Shown piece by piece: positions 1-6,646 of a DNA stretch of 11,794 bases (positions are counted from its first letter, which is position 1; each line of letters starts with the position of its first letter). The DNA lies in NCBI GenBank assembly GCA_934317185.1, contig CAKREJ010000043.1, forward strand, positions 1-11,794, written 5' to 3'. Under the pieces are notes generated by a model. The model was not told the DNA's origin and ran no database searches. It saw only the letters and a program-made list of their open reading frames with translations. Source of the DNA: an uncultured Anaerobutyricum sp. Lineage in GTDB: Bacteria; Bacillota; Clostridia; Lachnospirales; Lachnospiraceae. The position numbers and the translations under genes were made by a program.

Positions 1-762
1 ATTGCATTAAAAAAGGCAACACCAGGAACAAAGCAGATGCTTTCTGATGCATCTGATGCCGTATCTCAGGCAGTACGATGGATTATAAATCTTGCACCAT
101 TTGGTATTTTAGGACTTGTATTTAATGCGGTATCGACAAGTGGTATGAAGATTTTCACACAGTATGGAAAGCTCATCCTTTTACTCGTAGGATGTATGTT
201 ATTCCAGGAGTTTATCACAAACGGTATTATTGTAGGATTTTGCCTTAAGAAAAATCCATATCCATTAATTTCCCGCTGTGCAAGAGAAAGTGGATTAACA
301 GCATTCTTTACAAGAAGTTCTGCAGCAAACATTCCTGTAAATATGGAACTTTGTGAAAAAATGGGCTTAGATAAAGATAACTATTCCGTATCTATTCCAC
401 TTGGTTCTACAATCAACATGGACGGGGCGGCAATCACAATTACAGTAATGACATTAGCAGCCGCACATACACTTGGAATCAGCGTAAGCATTCCAACAGC
501 AATCGTATTAAGTATCTTAGCAACACTTTCCGCATGTGGGGCATCAGGAATCGCCGGAGGTTCTCTCCTCTTAATTCCTGTAGCATGCTCCCTTTTCGGA
601 ATTTCCAATGACATCGCTATGCAGGTAGTAGGTGTAGGATTTATCATCGGTGTAATTCAGGACTCCTGTGAGACAGCACTGAACTCATCTTCTGATGTAT
701 TACTTACTGCAACAGCAGAATTTATGCAGTGGAGAAAAGCAGGAAAAGAATTACCATTTTAA
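1..762 (+). CDS. sstT: Serine/threonine:Na+ symporter SstT, 3' part (5' end outside window)
   Basis: Inner-membrane secondary transporter of the dicarboxylate/amino acid:cation symporter family, taking up serine and threonine with Na+. The reading frame is open from base 1, so the gene starts upstream; 253 residues are visible against roughly 400 in the family, so about 60% is present. Visible family hallmarks are [14 protein letters not shown], then [18 protein letters not shown], then [19 protein letters not shown], and the C-terminal [19 protein letters not shown]. These follow my recollection of E. coli SstT almost residue for residue, with INMDG in place of INMAG. The serine-rich segment and the NMDG segment lie in the re-entrant hairpin and broken helix that bind substrate and Na+ in this family. 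The frame closes with TAA just before the E1 inverted-repeat element, which probably terminates it. Internal ATG codons such as position 37 are not the true start. Confidence 0.93.
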   Translation: MALKKATPGTKQMLSDASDAVSQAVRWIINLAPFGILGLVFNAVSTSGMKIFTQYGKLILLLVGCMLFQEFITNGIIVGFCLKKNPYPLISRCARESGLTAFFTRSSAANIPVNMELCEKMGLDKDNYSVSIPLGSTINMDGAAITITVMTLAAAHTLGISVSIPTAIVLSILATLSACGASGIAGGSLLLIPVACSLFGISNDIAMQVVGVGFIIGVIQDSCETALNSSSDVLLTATAEFMQWRKAGKELPF

Positions 763-770
763 AGCTTGAA

Positions 771-945
771 TTGCCGCAGGCAAGATAGACGAAACAGACG
801 AACCCAGAAAGAAAAATAAAGCATATTTGTAGCTTTAGTCGCTACAGGTTGAATGTTCGCTTAACCGCTCGCATCCATCCTTTGCTCCGAGGCCACAAAT
901 ATGCTTTATTTTTCTTTCTGGGTTCTGTTTGTTGGCCGCCTGTGC
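771..945 (+). repeat. Long inverted-repeat element E1 (family member, forward orientation)
   Basis: The arms 801-830 and 895-924 are perfect 30-bp reverse complements, enclosing a 64-nt loop (831-894). The loop carries sequence shared with two other elements in this window: TTAGTCGCT near its 5' side, GGTTGAATGTTCGCTT (847-862) and TTTGCTCCGAGG near its 3' side. Inside the loop, GGTTGAATG and CATCCATCC can form an imperfect inner hairpin. The outer flanks continue the pairing imperfectly (AAACAG on the left, CTGTTT on the right). The left end carries the 13-mer TTGCCGCAGGCAA (771-783). No protein is encoded. It may be a structured RNA, a terminator or a non-autonomous mobile repeat; the sequence alone does not decide. 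Confidence 0.85.
801..930 (+). terminator. Probable terminator of sstT formed by E1
   Basis: The 30-bp stem of E1 starts 38 nt after the sstT stop codon. Its 3' arm includes the T-rich run TTTATTTTTCTTTC, so transcription leaving sstT would form a very stable hairpin over a U-rich tract. The 64-nt loop is far larger than in an ordinary intrinsic terminator, so termination may be only one of its roles. Confidence 0.5.
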
Positions 946-1046
946 AAACGCAGAATTTATCAGAGTTCCTATCCCCAACCCATTCCGCAAGTGTCTAGTC
1001 AGTATATGGTATCGAAGAAAAACTTAAATTTTGATTTCACTCCAAC

Positions 1047-1203
1047 AGCCAAAGACAGCCTCCGAAACGAGCCGATAGCCTATATTTGTGGCCTTAGAGC
1101 AAGGATTGAATTTGAGCATGGAAGCGAACATTCAACCCGCAGTGATAGAGTCACAAATATAGGCTATCGGCTCGCTTCGGAGGCGTCTCTTTGCCTGCGG
1201 CAA
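1047..1203 (-). repeat. Long inverted-repeat element E2 (same family, reverse orientation)
   Basis: The arms 1058-1090 and 1152-1184 pair over 33 positions with one A/C mismatch (1067 against 1175), around a 61-nt loop. Read on the minus strand, the loop contains GGTTGAATGTTCGCTT, identical over 16 nt to E1, then CCTTGCTCTAAGGCC, matching the conserved E1 3' side. An inner hairpin pairs GGTTGAAT with ATTCAATCC with one bulge. The right end TTGCCTGCGGCAA (1191-1203) is the exact reverse complement of the E1 left end, so E1 and E2 form an inverted pair bounded by identical 13-bp ends. There is no T-tract after the stem in either direction, so E2 is not a good classical terminator. Confidence 0.83.
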
Positions 1204-1222
1204 ATTCGAAATTAATTCCCTC

Positions 1223-1251
1223 TTGACTAGCACACTTCTTTCTGCCATAAT
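1223..1251 (+). promoter_or_regulatory. Sigma-A type promoter for the XRE-pot cluster
   Basis: TTGACT (1223-1228) and CATAAT (1246-1251) are separated by exactly 17 nt, each one base from consensus. The promoter lies just after element E2 and about 250 nt before the XRE start codon. Transcription would begin near 1258 and produce the folded leader annotated next. Confidence 0.65.
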
Positions 1252-1257
1252 AGCTCT

Positions 1258-1503
1258 TGGAAGTTTAACTATACTAAACTTTAAGTTTATCTCAGTCGAG
1301 AAGACTTCACCTTTTTCAGGTGGTGAGTGACAGCGAATTTGTCTCAGTGGGAGTCCAATCTCCGACTGAGATAAACGCTCCGCAAGGATGCACAGTGATT
1401 CTGTAAAGAATATGTCAGCTTACGCTGACCAGAATCACGTGCCAAGTCTTGTGGCTGCTCGACTTGAATATTACATAAATAGAAAGGTGTGAAGTCATGA
1501 ATC
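1258..1503 (+). promoter_or_regulatory. Folded 5' leader upstream of the XRE-pot cluster, unknown class
   Basis: This region of about 245 nt is dense in inverted repeats. AAGTTTA (1261-1267) pairs with TAAACTT (1275-1281). A perfect 14-bp stem joins 1285-1298 to 1363-1376 and encloses the small hairpin CACCT/AGGTG (1308-1322). A second domain has GCAC-A-GTGATTCTG (1390-1403) pairing with CAGAATCACGTGC (1430-1442), capped by the hairpin GTCAGC-TTAC-GCTGAC (1414-1429). A third hairpin joins CAAGTC (1443-1448) to GACTTG (1461-1466). Several arms have two possible partners: TCTCAGT at 1342-1348 competes with 1291-1297 for 1365-1371. No U-tract follows any stem, so control would more likely act on translation or RNA stability. 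I do not recognise a known riboswitch or T-box. It could also be another intergenic repeat. Confidence 0.55.
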
Positions 1504-2040
1504 ATGTTACTAGGAGAGAAAATTAAGGAATTAAGAAATAAGCAAGGCCTTACGCAGGAAGAACTTGCTGACCGGGCAGAGCTTAGTAAGGGATTTATTT
1601 CTCAGTTGGAAAGAGATATGACCTCTCCATCCATCGCAACGTTAGAAGATCTTCTTCAATGTCTTGGAACAACTCTTGGAGAGTTTTTCATGGAGGAACA
1701 GGAAGAGGAACAGATTGTGTTTACGGAGGAGGATTTCTTTGTAAAAAAGGATGAAGAATATAAGAATCAGATTAAGTGGATTATTCCAAATGCACAGAAG
1801 AATTGCATGGAGCCAATACATTTGATTTTAGAAAAAGGTGGGGAGACCTGTCCGGATAATCCACATGAAGGAGAAGAATTTGGCTATGTATTAAAGGGCA
1901 AAGTGGAAATCCATCTTGGGAAGCGAAGCTATATTGCGAAAAAGGGAGCGGCCTTTTATTATAAAGCAGATAAGACGCATTATTTAAAGGGCATTGAGCA
2001 GACAGAATTAATATGGGTGACTTCTCCGCCGAGCTTTTAA
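1504..2040 (+). CDS. XRE-family transcriptional regulator with C-terminal cupin domain
   Basis: Probable repressor or ligand-responsive regulator of the adjacent polyamine transport genes. Residues about 5-60 form an XRE/Cro helix-turn-helix (GEKIKELRNKQGLTQEELAD, then SKGFISQLERD). Residues about 105-172 form a cupin barrel with HEGEEFGYVLKGKVEIHLG (121-139) and H159 as candidate metal or ligand contacts. The 178-residue length and domain order match the PuuR-like group, which is often found beside potABCD in Firmicutes; that link is family knowledge. The start at 1504 is forced, because an in-frame TGA lies two codons upstream at 1498. The purine-rich AAAGG (1483-1487) is 16 nt away, which is long; an out-of-frame ATG at 1497 is better spaced. 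The gene probably shares a transcript with potA, 147 nt downstream. The ligand, possibly a polyamine, is inference. Confidence 0.9.
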   Translation: MLLGEKIKELRNKQGLTQEELADRAELSKGFISQLERDMTSPSIATLEDLLQCLGTTLGEFFMEEQEEEQIVFTEEDFFVKKDEEYKNQIKWIIPNAQKNCMEPIHLILEKGGETCPDNPHEGEEFGYVLKGKVEIHLGKRSYIAKKGAAFYYKADKTHYLKGIEQTELIWVTSPPSF

Positions 2041-2187
2041 GGTTTCTGTAATGATGTCATTTATTAATTATTCAAAAATAATGCAGAGATGAGCAGTAGA
2101 AGTATGTTATGCGTTGCGTGATGTTCTCGCAGTAAGAATGCTGAAACATTCTTGAAAAATTTAATAAAATTTATTGAGGAACAGGGA
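2041..2187 (+). other. XRE-potA spacer with small palindromes
   Basis: A 147-nt spacer. AATGATGTCATT is a short palindrome just after the XRE stop, ATTATT-CAAA-AATAAT (2067-2082) is a weak hairpin, and AAGAATG/CATTCTT (2134-2152) is a 7-bp hairpin with the loop CTGAAA. No promoter with good spacing was found, so potA is probably read from the promoter at 1223. The palindromes are candidate operators or processing sites, without further support. Confidence 0.35.
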
Positions 2188-3261
2188 ATGAAAAATAAAT
2201 TAGTTGAATTGGTGAATATTTCAAAATCTTTTGGTTCGACAAAAGTATTAGATGAGTTATGTTTAGAGGTAAAGGAGAATGAGTTTCTTACTTTACTTGG
2301 ACCGTCAGGTTGTGGAAAGACAACGACATTACGGATTATAGGTGGTTTTGAAAAACCAGACAGTGGAAAGGTATTTTTTGATGGGGCAGACATTACGAAT
2401 GTTCCGGCGAATAAGAGGAACTTAAATACGGTTTTTCAGAAGTATGCGTTGTTTGGTCATATGACAATTGAAGAAAATATTGCCTTTGGATTAAAAATTA
2501 AAAACAAGTCAGATGCGTATATTAAAGATAAGATTCGATATGCGTTAAATCTCGTAAATCTGGAAGGATTTGAGAAGAGAAAACCGACTTCGTTAAGTGG
2601 AGGTCAGCAGCAGCGAATTGCAATTGCAAGAGCGATCGTGAATGAACCGAAGGTTCTTTTATTAGATGAGCCTTTAGGAGCACTTGACTTAAAACTTCGT
2701 CAGGATATGCAGTATGAATTGATGCGGTTAAAAGAAGAGCTGGGAATTACATTTATTTATATTACACATGATCAGGAAGAAGCACTTACAATGTCAGATA
2801 AGATTATTGTTATGAATAAAGGGTATATTCAGCAGATGGGAACACCGGAAGATATATATAATGAGCCGGAGAATGCGTTTGTTGCAGACTTTATCGGTGA
2901 CAGCAATATTATTGATGGAACTATGTTGGAAGATCGTCTTGTGGAGATTCTTGGAATAAAGTTTCCATGTGTAGATGAAGGATTTGGAAGAAACAGACCA
3001 GTTGATGTAGTCATTCGTCCGGAGGATGTTGTTCTTAAAGAAGAAGGTGAGGGAATTCTTGACGGTGTAGTTACGTCACTTATTTTCAAGGGTGTACACT
3101 ATGAGATGGAAGTGGAAGCGAATGGATATGAGTGGCTTGTTCATAGTACAAATTGTTATCCGGTAGGCTCAAAGGTAAGTATTTCCGTTATTCCATTTAA
3201 CATTCAGATCATGCATAAGCCAGAGTCAGATGATGAAAAGGCGGTGGTAGTGGATGAGTAG
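2188..3261 (+). CDS. potA: Spermidine/putrescine ABC transporter ATP-binding protein PotA
   Basis: Cytoplasmic ATPase that powers polyamine import together with PotB, PotC and PotD. The protein has 357 residues, a normal PotA length. Walker A is GPSGCGKTT (38-46), the Q-loop glutamine is at about 84 (VFQKYALF), the ABC signature is LSGGQQQR (136-143), Walker B is VLLLDEP (156-162), the D-loop GALD follows, and the switch histidine is H194 (YITHDQEEA). A C-terminal TOBE-like regulatory domain follows from about residue 235, containing [10 protein letters not shown] chose ATG 2188 because GAGGA sits 7 nt upstream and the homologous sequence begins here. An in-frame TTG at 2152 would add 12 residues but has no ribosome binding site and overlaps a hairpin. 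The stop overlaps the potB start by 8 nt, which implies coupled translation. Confidence 0.95.
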   Translation: MKNKLVELVNISKSFGSTKVLDELCLEVKENEFLTLLGPSGCGKTTTLRIIGGFEKPDSGKVFFDGADITNVPANKRNLNTVFQKYALFGHMTIEENIAFGLKIKNKSDAYIKDKIRYALNLVNLEGFEKRKPTSLSGGQQQRIAIARAIVNEPKVLLLDEPLGALDLKLRQDMQYELMRLKEELGITFIYITHDQEEALTMSDKIIVMNKGYIQQMGTPEDIYNEPENAFVADFIGDSNIIDGTMLEDRLVEILGIKFPCVDEGFGRNRPVDVVIRPEDVVLKEEGEGILDGVVTSLIFKGVHYEMEVEANGYEWLVHSTNCYPVGSKVSISVIPFNIQIMHKPESDDEKAVVVDE

Positions 3262-4069
3262 AAAGGTTCTTACAACACCGTATATCGTATGGGGTGCAGC
3301 GTTTATTATTTTACCATTATTTATGGTGTTATATTATGGATGTACAGGGAGTGACGGAAGTTTCACGTTATCAAATATCACGGCGATGGCAGATTCCGTT
3401 CATTATAAGGCATTTTGGAATTCTGTCTGGATCGCACTGGCAAGTACGATGATCTGTCTGGTGATATCCTATCCGTTAGCTTATATCTTAAGTAAAGGAA
3501 AACATAAAGGTTCCGGTGTGGTTATTATGCTTTTTGTTTTGCCTATGTGGATTAACTTTCTTCTTCGCATTCTGGCATTACAGGTTATTTTATCAAAGAC
3601 AGGAATTTTAAATGCTATTCTTGGTTTTTTCGGACTGCCGTTGCAGCAGTTAATGTATACAAAAGGAGCGGTACTTATCGGAATGGTTTATGACTATATT
3701 CCATTTATGATTTTGCCAATTTATAATGCACTTTGTAAAATTGATAAAGATGTCATTGAAGCCGCACATGATTTAGGAGCCAGTGCCAGAGTAACATTCC
3801 AGAAAATTATAATTCCACTGTCTCTGCCGGGAGTTATTAGTGGAATTATAATGGTATTTATTCCAAGTATTTCTGAATTTGTTGTAGCAGACATTTTAGG
3901 TGGTTCAAAAGTGCTTCTTTTCGGTAATGTGATCGATCAGGAATTTAACGTGGCCAATAACTGGAATTTAGGTTCAGGACTTTCTATCGTGCTCATGATA
4001 TTTATTTTCATCAGCATGGCAATCATGAACCGCCACGCATCAGAGGAAGGAGACAACATGCTATGGTAA
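3254..4069 (+). CDS. potB: Spermidine/putrescine ABC transporter permease PotB
   Basis: First of the two membrane subunits forming the polyamine import channel. The 271 residues show about six hydrophobic segments (roughly 9-29, 55-79, 88-110, 138-160, 190-212 and 240-260). The cytoplasmic EAA loop that docks onto PotA is seen as EAAHDLGAS at 169-177, followed by the typical [13 protein letters not shown]. The stretch [12 protein letters not shown] is characteristic of the PotB/PotH branch. Its ATG lies inside the last codons of potA and its end overlaps potC by 7 nt, so the three genes are translationally coupled. The family assignment is secure; polyamine rather than another small cation as substrate rests on the whole cluster. 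Confidence 0.94.
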   Translation: MSRKVLTTPYIVWGAAFIILPLFMVLYYGCTGSDGSFTLSNITAMADSVHYKAFWNSVWIALASTMICLVISYPLAYILSKGKHKGSGVVIMLFVLPMWINFLLRILALQVILSKTGILNAILGFFGLPLQQLMYTKGAVLIGMVYDYIPFMILPIYNALCKIDKDVIEAAHDLGASARVTFQKIIIPLSLPGVISGIIMVFIPSISEFVVADILGGSKVLLFGNVIDQEFNVANNWNLGSGLSIVLMIFIFISMAIMNRHASEEGDNMLW

Positions 4070-4863
4070 AAGTAAAAAGTTTTATTGAAAAGTTCTATGT
4101 GGCATTAATCGGTTTTCTCCTCTATGCACCACTGCTTGTACTATTTGTATGTTCTTTTAATGATTCAAAAGCAAGAACTATATGGGGAGGATTTACTTTC
4201 CACTGGTACACAGATTTATTTCAAAATGAGGAGGTACTTTCTGCAGTAAGAACCTCTTTGCTGCTTACAACCCTTGCAGCACTTATCGCAACATTAATCG
4301 GGACGCTTGCCTGTATCGGAATGACAGCAATGAAGTTACGCTTTCAAAAGGTACTGGAAGGACTTTCAAATATTCCTTTATTAAATGCGGACATTGTAAC
4401 TGGTGTGGCTATCATGCTTTTATTTGTGCATTTCATGTCGTTAGGATTCACTTCAATGTTGATAGCTCATGTAACTTTGGGATTACCCTATATTATTTTG
4501 AATGTTATGCCGAGATTTCAGCAGCTTGATAAAAATGTATATGAAGCCGCACAGGATTTAGGGGCATCCGCAGTATATGCCTTTGTCAAAGTTGTCTTAC
4601 CGGAAATTATTCCGGGAATTATCTCAGGATTTTTCTTTGCATTTACCGTATCAATGGATGACTTTGTTGTAACCTATTTCACAAAAGGAGCAGGAATCAA
4701 TACGATTTCTACAATGCTTTATCAGCAGCTTCGAAGAGGAATTAATCCGCAGATGTATGCACTGTCTACACTGTTGTTTTTAACGATTCTCATTTTACTT
4801 GGACTCATTAATCATATGTCCGCAACAAAACAGAAAAAAGCAGACAGGAGGGAAGAACGATGA
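4063..4863 (+). CDS. potC: Spermidine/putrescine ABC transporter permease PotC
   Basis: Second membrane subunit of the polyamine importer. The 266 residues include an N-terminal hydrophobic segment (about 12-31) ending in the PotC-like CSFNDSK, several further membrane segments, and the EAA docking loop EAAQDLGAS at 161-169 followed by VVLPEIIPGIISG. The stretch SMDDFVVTYFTKG (197-209) is typical of PotC/PotI. A ribosome binding site (AGGAAGGAGA, 4044-4053) precedes the ATG at 4063, within the end of potB. The stop codon TGA overlaps the potD start as ATGA. Gene order and overlaps match the standard potABCD layout. Confidence 0.94.
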   Translation: MVKVKSFIEKFYVALIGFLLYAPLLVLFVCSFNDSKARTIWGGFTFHWYTDLFQNEEVLSAVRTSLLLTTLAALIATLIGTLACIGMTAMKLRFQKVLEGLSNIPLLNADIVTGVAIMLLFVHFMSLGFTSMLIAHVTLGLPYIILNVMPRFQQLDKNVYEAAQDLGASAVYAFVKVVLPEIIPGIISGFFFAFTVSMDDFVVTYFTKGAGINTISTMLYQQLRRGINPQMYALSTLLFLTILILLGLINHMSATKQKKADRREER

Positions 4864-5966
4864 ATATACTGGAAAGATATTATCTGCAGGGAAAAGGCAA
4901 GCTTATGTTTGGAATTTTTGTATTGATCGTTCTCCTGGTTATTTCTGTGGTAGTATTTACCGGCTGTTTCTCTGCCGGACAGAAAAATGACGATGAAAAT
5001 ACGGTTACTGTATTTAATTATGGAGATTATATTGATGTAAATGTCTTAAAAACATTTGAGAAAGAAACCGGAATTCAGGTGAAATATGAAGAATACGTTA
5101 CGCCGGAAGATATGTATACTAAATATAAATCAGGAGTGATCAATTACGACGTTATCTGTACTTCTGACTACATGGTAGAAAAAATGATGCAGGAGGGTGA
5201 GGCACAGAAAATTAATACATCCTCTATGGAATATTATAAAAATATTGATAAAAAGTATCTTGAATTTTGTAAAGTATTTGATCCGACGAATGAATATTCT
5301 GTTCCGTATTTGTGGGGAACGGTAGGAATTCTTTATAATACAAAGATAGTAAAAGAAAAGGTAGATAGCTGGAGCATTTTATGGAATAAAAAGTATGATA
5401 ATCAGATTATTATGCAAAACAGTATGAGAGATGCGTTCATGGTTCCGCTCAAATGGAAAGGGCTCTCATTAAATACAACCAATCCCAAAGAATTACTGCA
5501 GTCACAGAACCTTTTATTAAAACAAAAAACAATTGTGGAAGCATATCTTGTTGATGAGGCAAGGGATGCGATGGTTTCAGAAGATGCCTCTCTTGCAGTT
5601 ATTTACTCCGGAGATGCCACTGTAGCGATGGAAGAAAACGAAGATCTTGATTATGTTGTACCAAAAGAAGGTTCCAACGTATGGTTCGACTGCTTCCTGA
5701 TTCCTAAAACAGCAGAACATAAAGAAGCAGCAGAAAAATTTATTGATTATATGAACCGACAGGATATTGCACAGAAAAACTTCGATTATATTTATTACGG
5801 AACACCAAATAAAGCAGTATATGATGCATTAGACGAAGAGACAAAAGAAGATTATACAATTTTCCCGGAAGAAGCTGTTTTAAATAAATGTGAGGTATAT
5901 AAATATCTCGGTGAAAAAACAGATAGGTATTATAATCGTCTCTGGAAAGAATTAAAATCTTACTAG
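4860..5966 (+). CDS. potD: Polyamine-binding lipoprotein PotD
   Basis: Extracellular substrate-binding subunit of the importer, probably lipid-anchored. Residues 16-35 are hydrophobic, and FTG-C36 is a plausible lipobox, so Cys36 would carry the lipid. Compared from memory with E. coli PotD, several pocket residues have counterparts: Y57, S102 and Y104, W275 and D277, and Y313. The position of E. coli Trp34 is Tyr here (Y54 in NYGDY), Glu171 corresponds to D191, and Trp229 corresponds to Y249. The 368-residue length is typical. The start is fixed by AGGAGGG (4847-4853) 6 nt before ATG 4860 and by the 4-nt ATGA overlap with potC. Spermidine and/or putrescine are the likely ligands; the preference cannot be read with certainty. 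Confidence 0.94.
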   Translation: MNILERYYLQGKGKLMFGIFVLIVLLVISVVVFTGCFSAGQKNDDENTVTVFNYGDYIDVNVLKTFEKETGIQVKYEEYVTPEDMYTKYKSGVINYDVICTSDYMVEKMMQEGEAQKINTSSMEYYKNIDKKYLEFCKVFDPTNEYSVPYLWGTVGILYNTKIVKEKVDSWSILWNKKYDNQIIMQNSMRDAFMVPLKWKGLSLNTTNPKELLQSQNLLLKQKTIVEAYLVDEARDAMVSEDASLAVIYSGDATVAMEENEDLDYVVPKEGSNVWFDCFLIPKTAEHKEAAEKFIDYMNRQDIAQKNFDYIYYGTPNKAVYDALDEETKEDYTIFPEEAVLNKCEVYKYLGEKTDRYYNRLWKELKSY

Positions 5967-5980
5967 GAAGGAGAATTCTT

Positions 5981-6478
5981 ATGAAGCATAAACTGACGAA
6001 ACAAGATGTAGATAAAATGAAAGCAGAAATCGAACATCGTAAAGTTGAGGTAAGACCGGAATTACTTGAACATGTAAAAGAAGCAAGGGCACACGGTGAC
6101 TTAAGTGAAAACTTTGAATATCATGCAGCTAAAAAAGAAAAAAACAGAAACGAAAGTAGAATTCGTTACCTTGAAAGAATGATCCGTACTTGTGAAATAG
6201 TAGAAGATCATTCCGATGCCGACCAGGTAGGTTTAAACAAAACAGTAACACTCTACTTTGAAGAAGACGACGAAACAGATAAATTCTCCTTCGTTACTAC
6301 TGTTCTCGTAGACACAATGCAAAACCGTGTCAGCATCGAATCTCCGTTAGGAAAAGCACTTCTTGGACATAAAAAAGGTGAGAAAGTGTACATTCCTGTA
6401 AATCCGCAGTATGGATACTATGTTGAGATTAAAGAAATCGAACCATTCGATGAAGATGTACCGCTGAATGAATACTGA
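5981..6478 (+). CDS. greA: Transcription elongation factor, GreA family
   Basis: Binds the secondary channel of RNA polymerase and stimulates cleavage of backtracked transcripts. The N-terminal coiled coil covers about residues 5-72. Its tip contains ARAHGDLSENFEYHAAKKEK, in which D40 and E43 match the two acidic residues that act at the polymerase active site (D41 and E44 in E. coli). The C-terminal half is FKBP-like, with ESPLGKALLGHKKGEKVYI equivalent to the SPIARALIG region of GreA. The length of 165 residues is close to the usual 158. An AAGGAGAA box precedes ATG 5981, and only 14 nt separate it from the potD stop, so it looks like the last gene of the pot transcript. The middle region differs from textbook GreA, so it may be a paralogue next to a housekeeping copy elsewhere. 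Confidence 0.88.
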   Translation: MKHKLTKQDVDKMKAEIEHRKVEVRPELLEHVKEARAHGDLSENFEYHAAKKEKNRNESRIRYLERMIRTCEIVEDHSDADQVGLNKTVTLYFEEDDETDKFSFVTTVLVDTMQNRVSIESPLGKALLGHKKGEKVYIPVNPQYGYYVEIKEIEPFDEDVPLNEY

Positions 6479-6487
6479 TTTGAAGAG

Positions 6488-6637
6488 TTGACGGACGAAA
6501 AATAAAAAAAGAGAATAGGGTAAATGTGCCAGTAGTCGCTGCGTATGGAATACTCACTTATAGGCTTGTATTCCATATTTGCTCCGAGGTCACATTTAAC
6601 CCTATTCTCTTTTTTTATTTTTCTGTTTGCCTGCTCC
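6488..6637 (+). repeat. Long inverted-repeat element E3 (same family as E1/E2)
   Basis: The arms 6498-6528 and 6591-6622 pair over 31 positions with a single-base bulge, closing a 62-nt loop. The loop starts with CCAGTAGTCGCTGCG and ends with TTTGCTCCGAGGT, matching E1. Between these, ATGGAATAC (6545-6553) and GTATTCCAT (6568-6576) make a perfect 9-bp inner hairpin with a sequence different from E1 and E2. The right end, read on the minus strand, contains GCAGGCAAACAG, similar to the E1 and E2 ends. The outer-stem sequence is unrelated to those of E1 and E2. Confidence 0.85.
6498..6622. terminator. Bidirectional terminator between convergent greA and lacI (stem of E3)
   Basis: The stem has an A-rich outer left arm (AAAAATAAAAAAAGAG) and the matching T-rich right arm, so transcripts from either side end in a stable hairpin over U residues. 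It begins 19 nt after the greA stop and ends 24 nt before the lacI stop, exactly where a shared terminator is needed. The 62-nt loop is unusually large. Confidence 0.7.
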
Positions 6638-6646
6638 AGAAGTAAA

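Noticed and set aside
771..1203. Insertion sequence or CRISPR interpretation of the repeats
   Set aside because: No transposase is encoded, there are only two copies here in inverted orientation with long stems, and there are no regularly spaced direct repeats with unique spacers. A non-autonomous repeat remains possible and is listed as a finding.
901..1215. 104-residue open frame between sstT and the XRE gene
   Set aside because: It is built from the right arm of E1 and both arms of E2, has no ribosome binding site, and its translation shows no family pattern. The inverted repeats explain the open frame.
1258..1503. T-box or known riboswitch for the leader
   Set aside because: I see no T-box consensus sequence, no terminator with a U-tract, and no core of a class I can name. 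It is left as an unclassified folded leader.
2152..2187. Earlier TTG start for PotA
   Set aside because: It has no ribosome binding site and lies in a hairpin, and the 12 extra residues do not resemble PotA. ATG 2188 has GAGGA at good spacing.
4799..4990. 63-residue frame across the potC-potD junction
   Set aside because: It overlaps both well-supported pot genes in another frame and has no start signal of its own.
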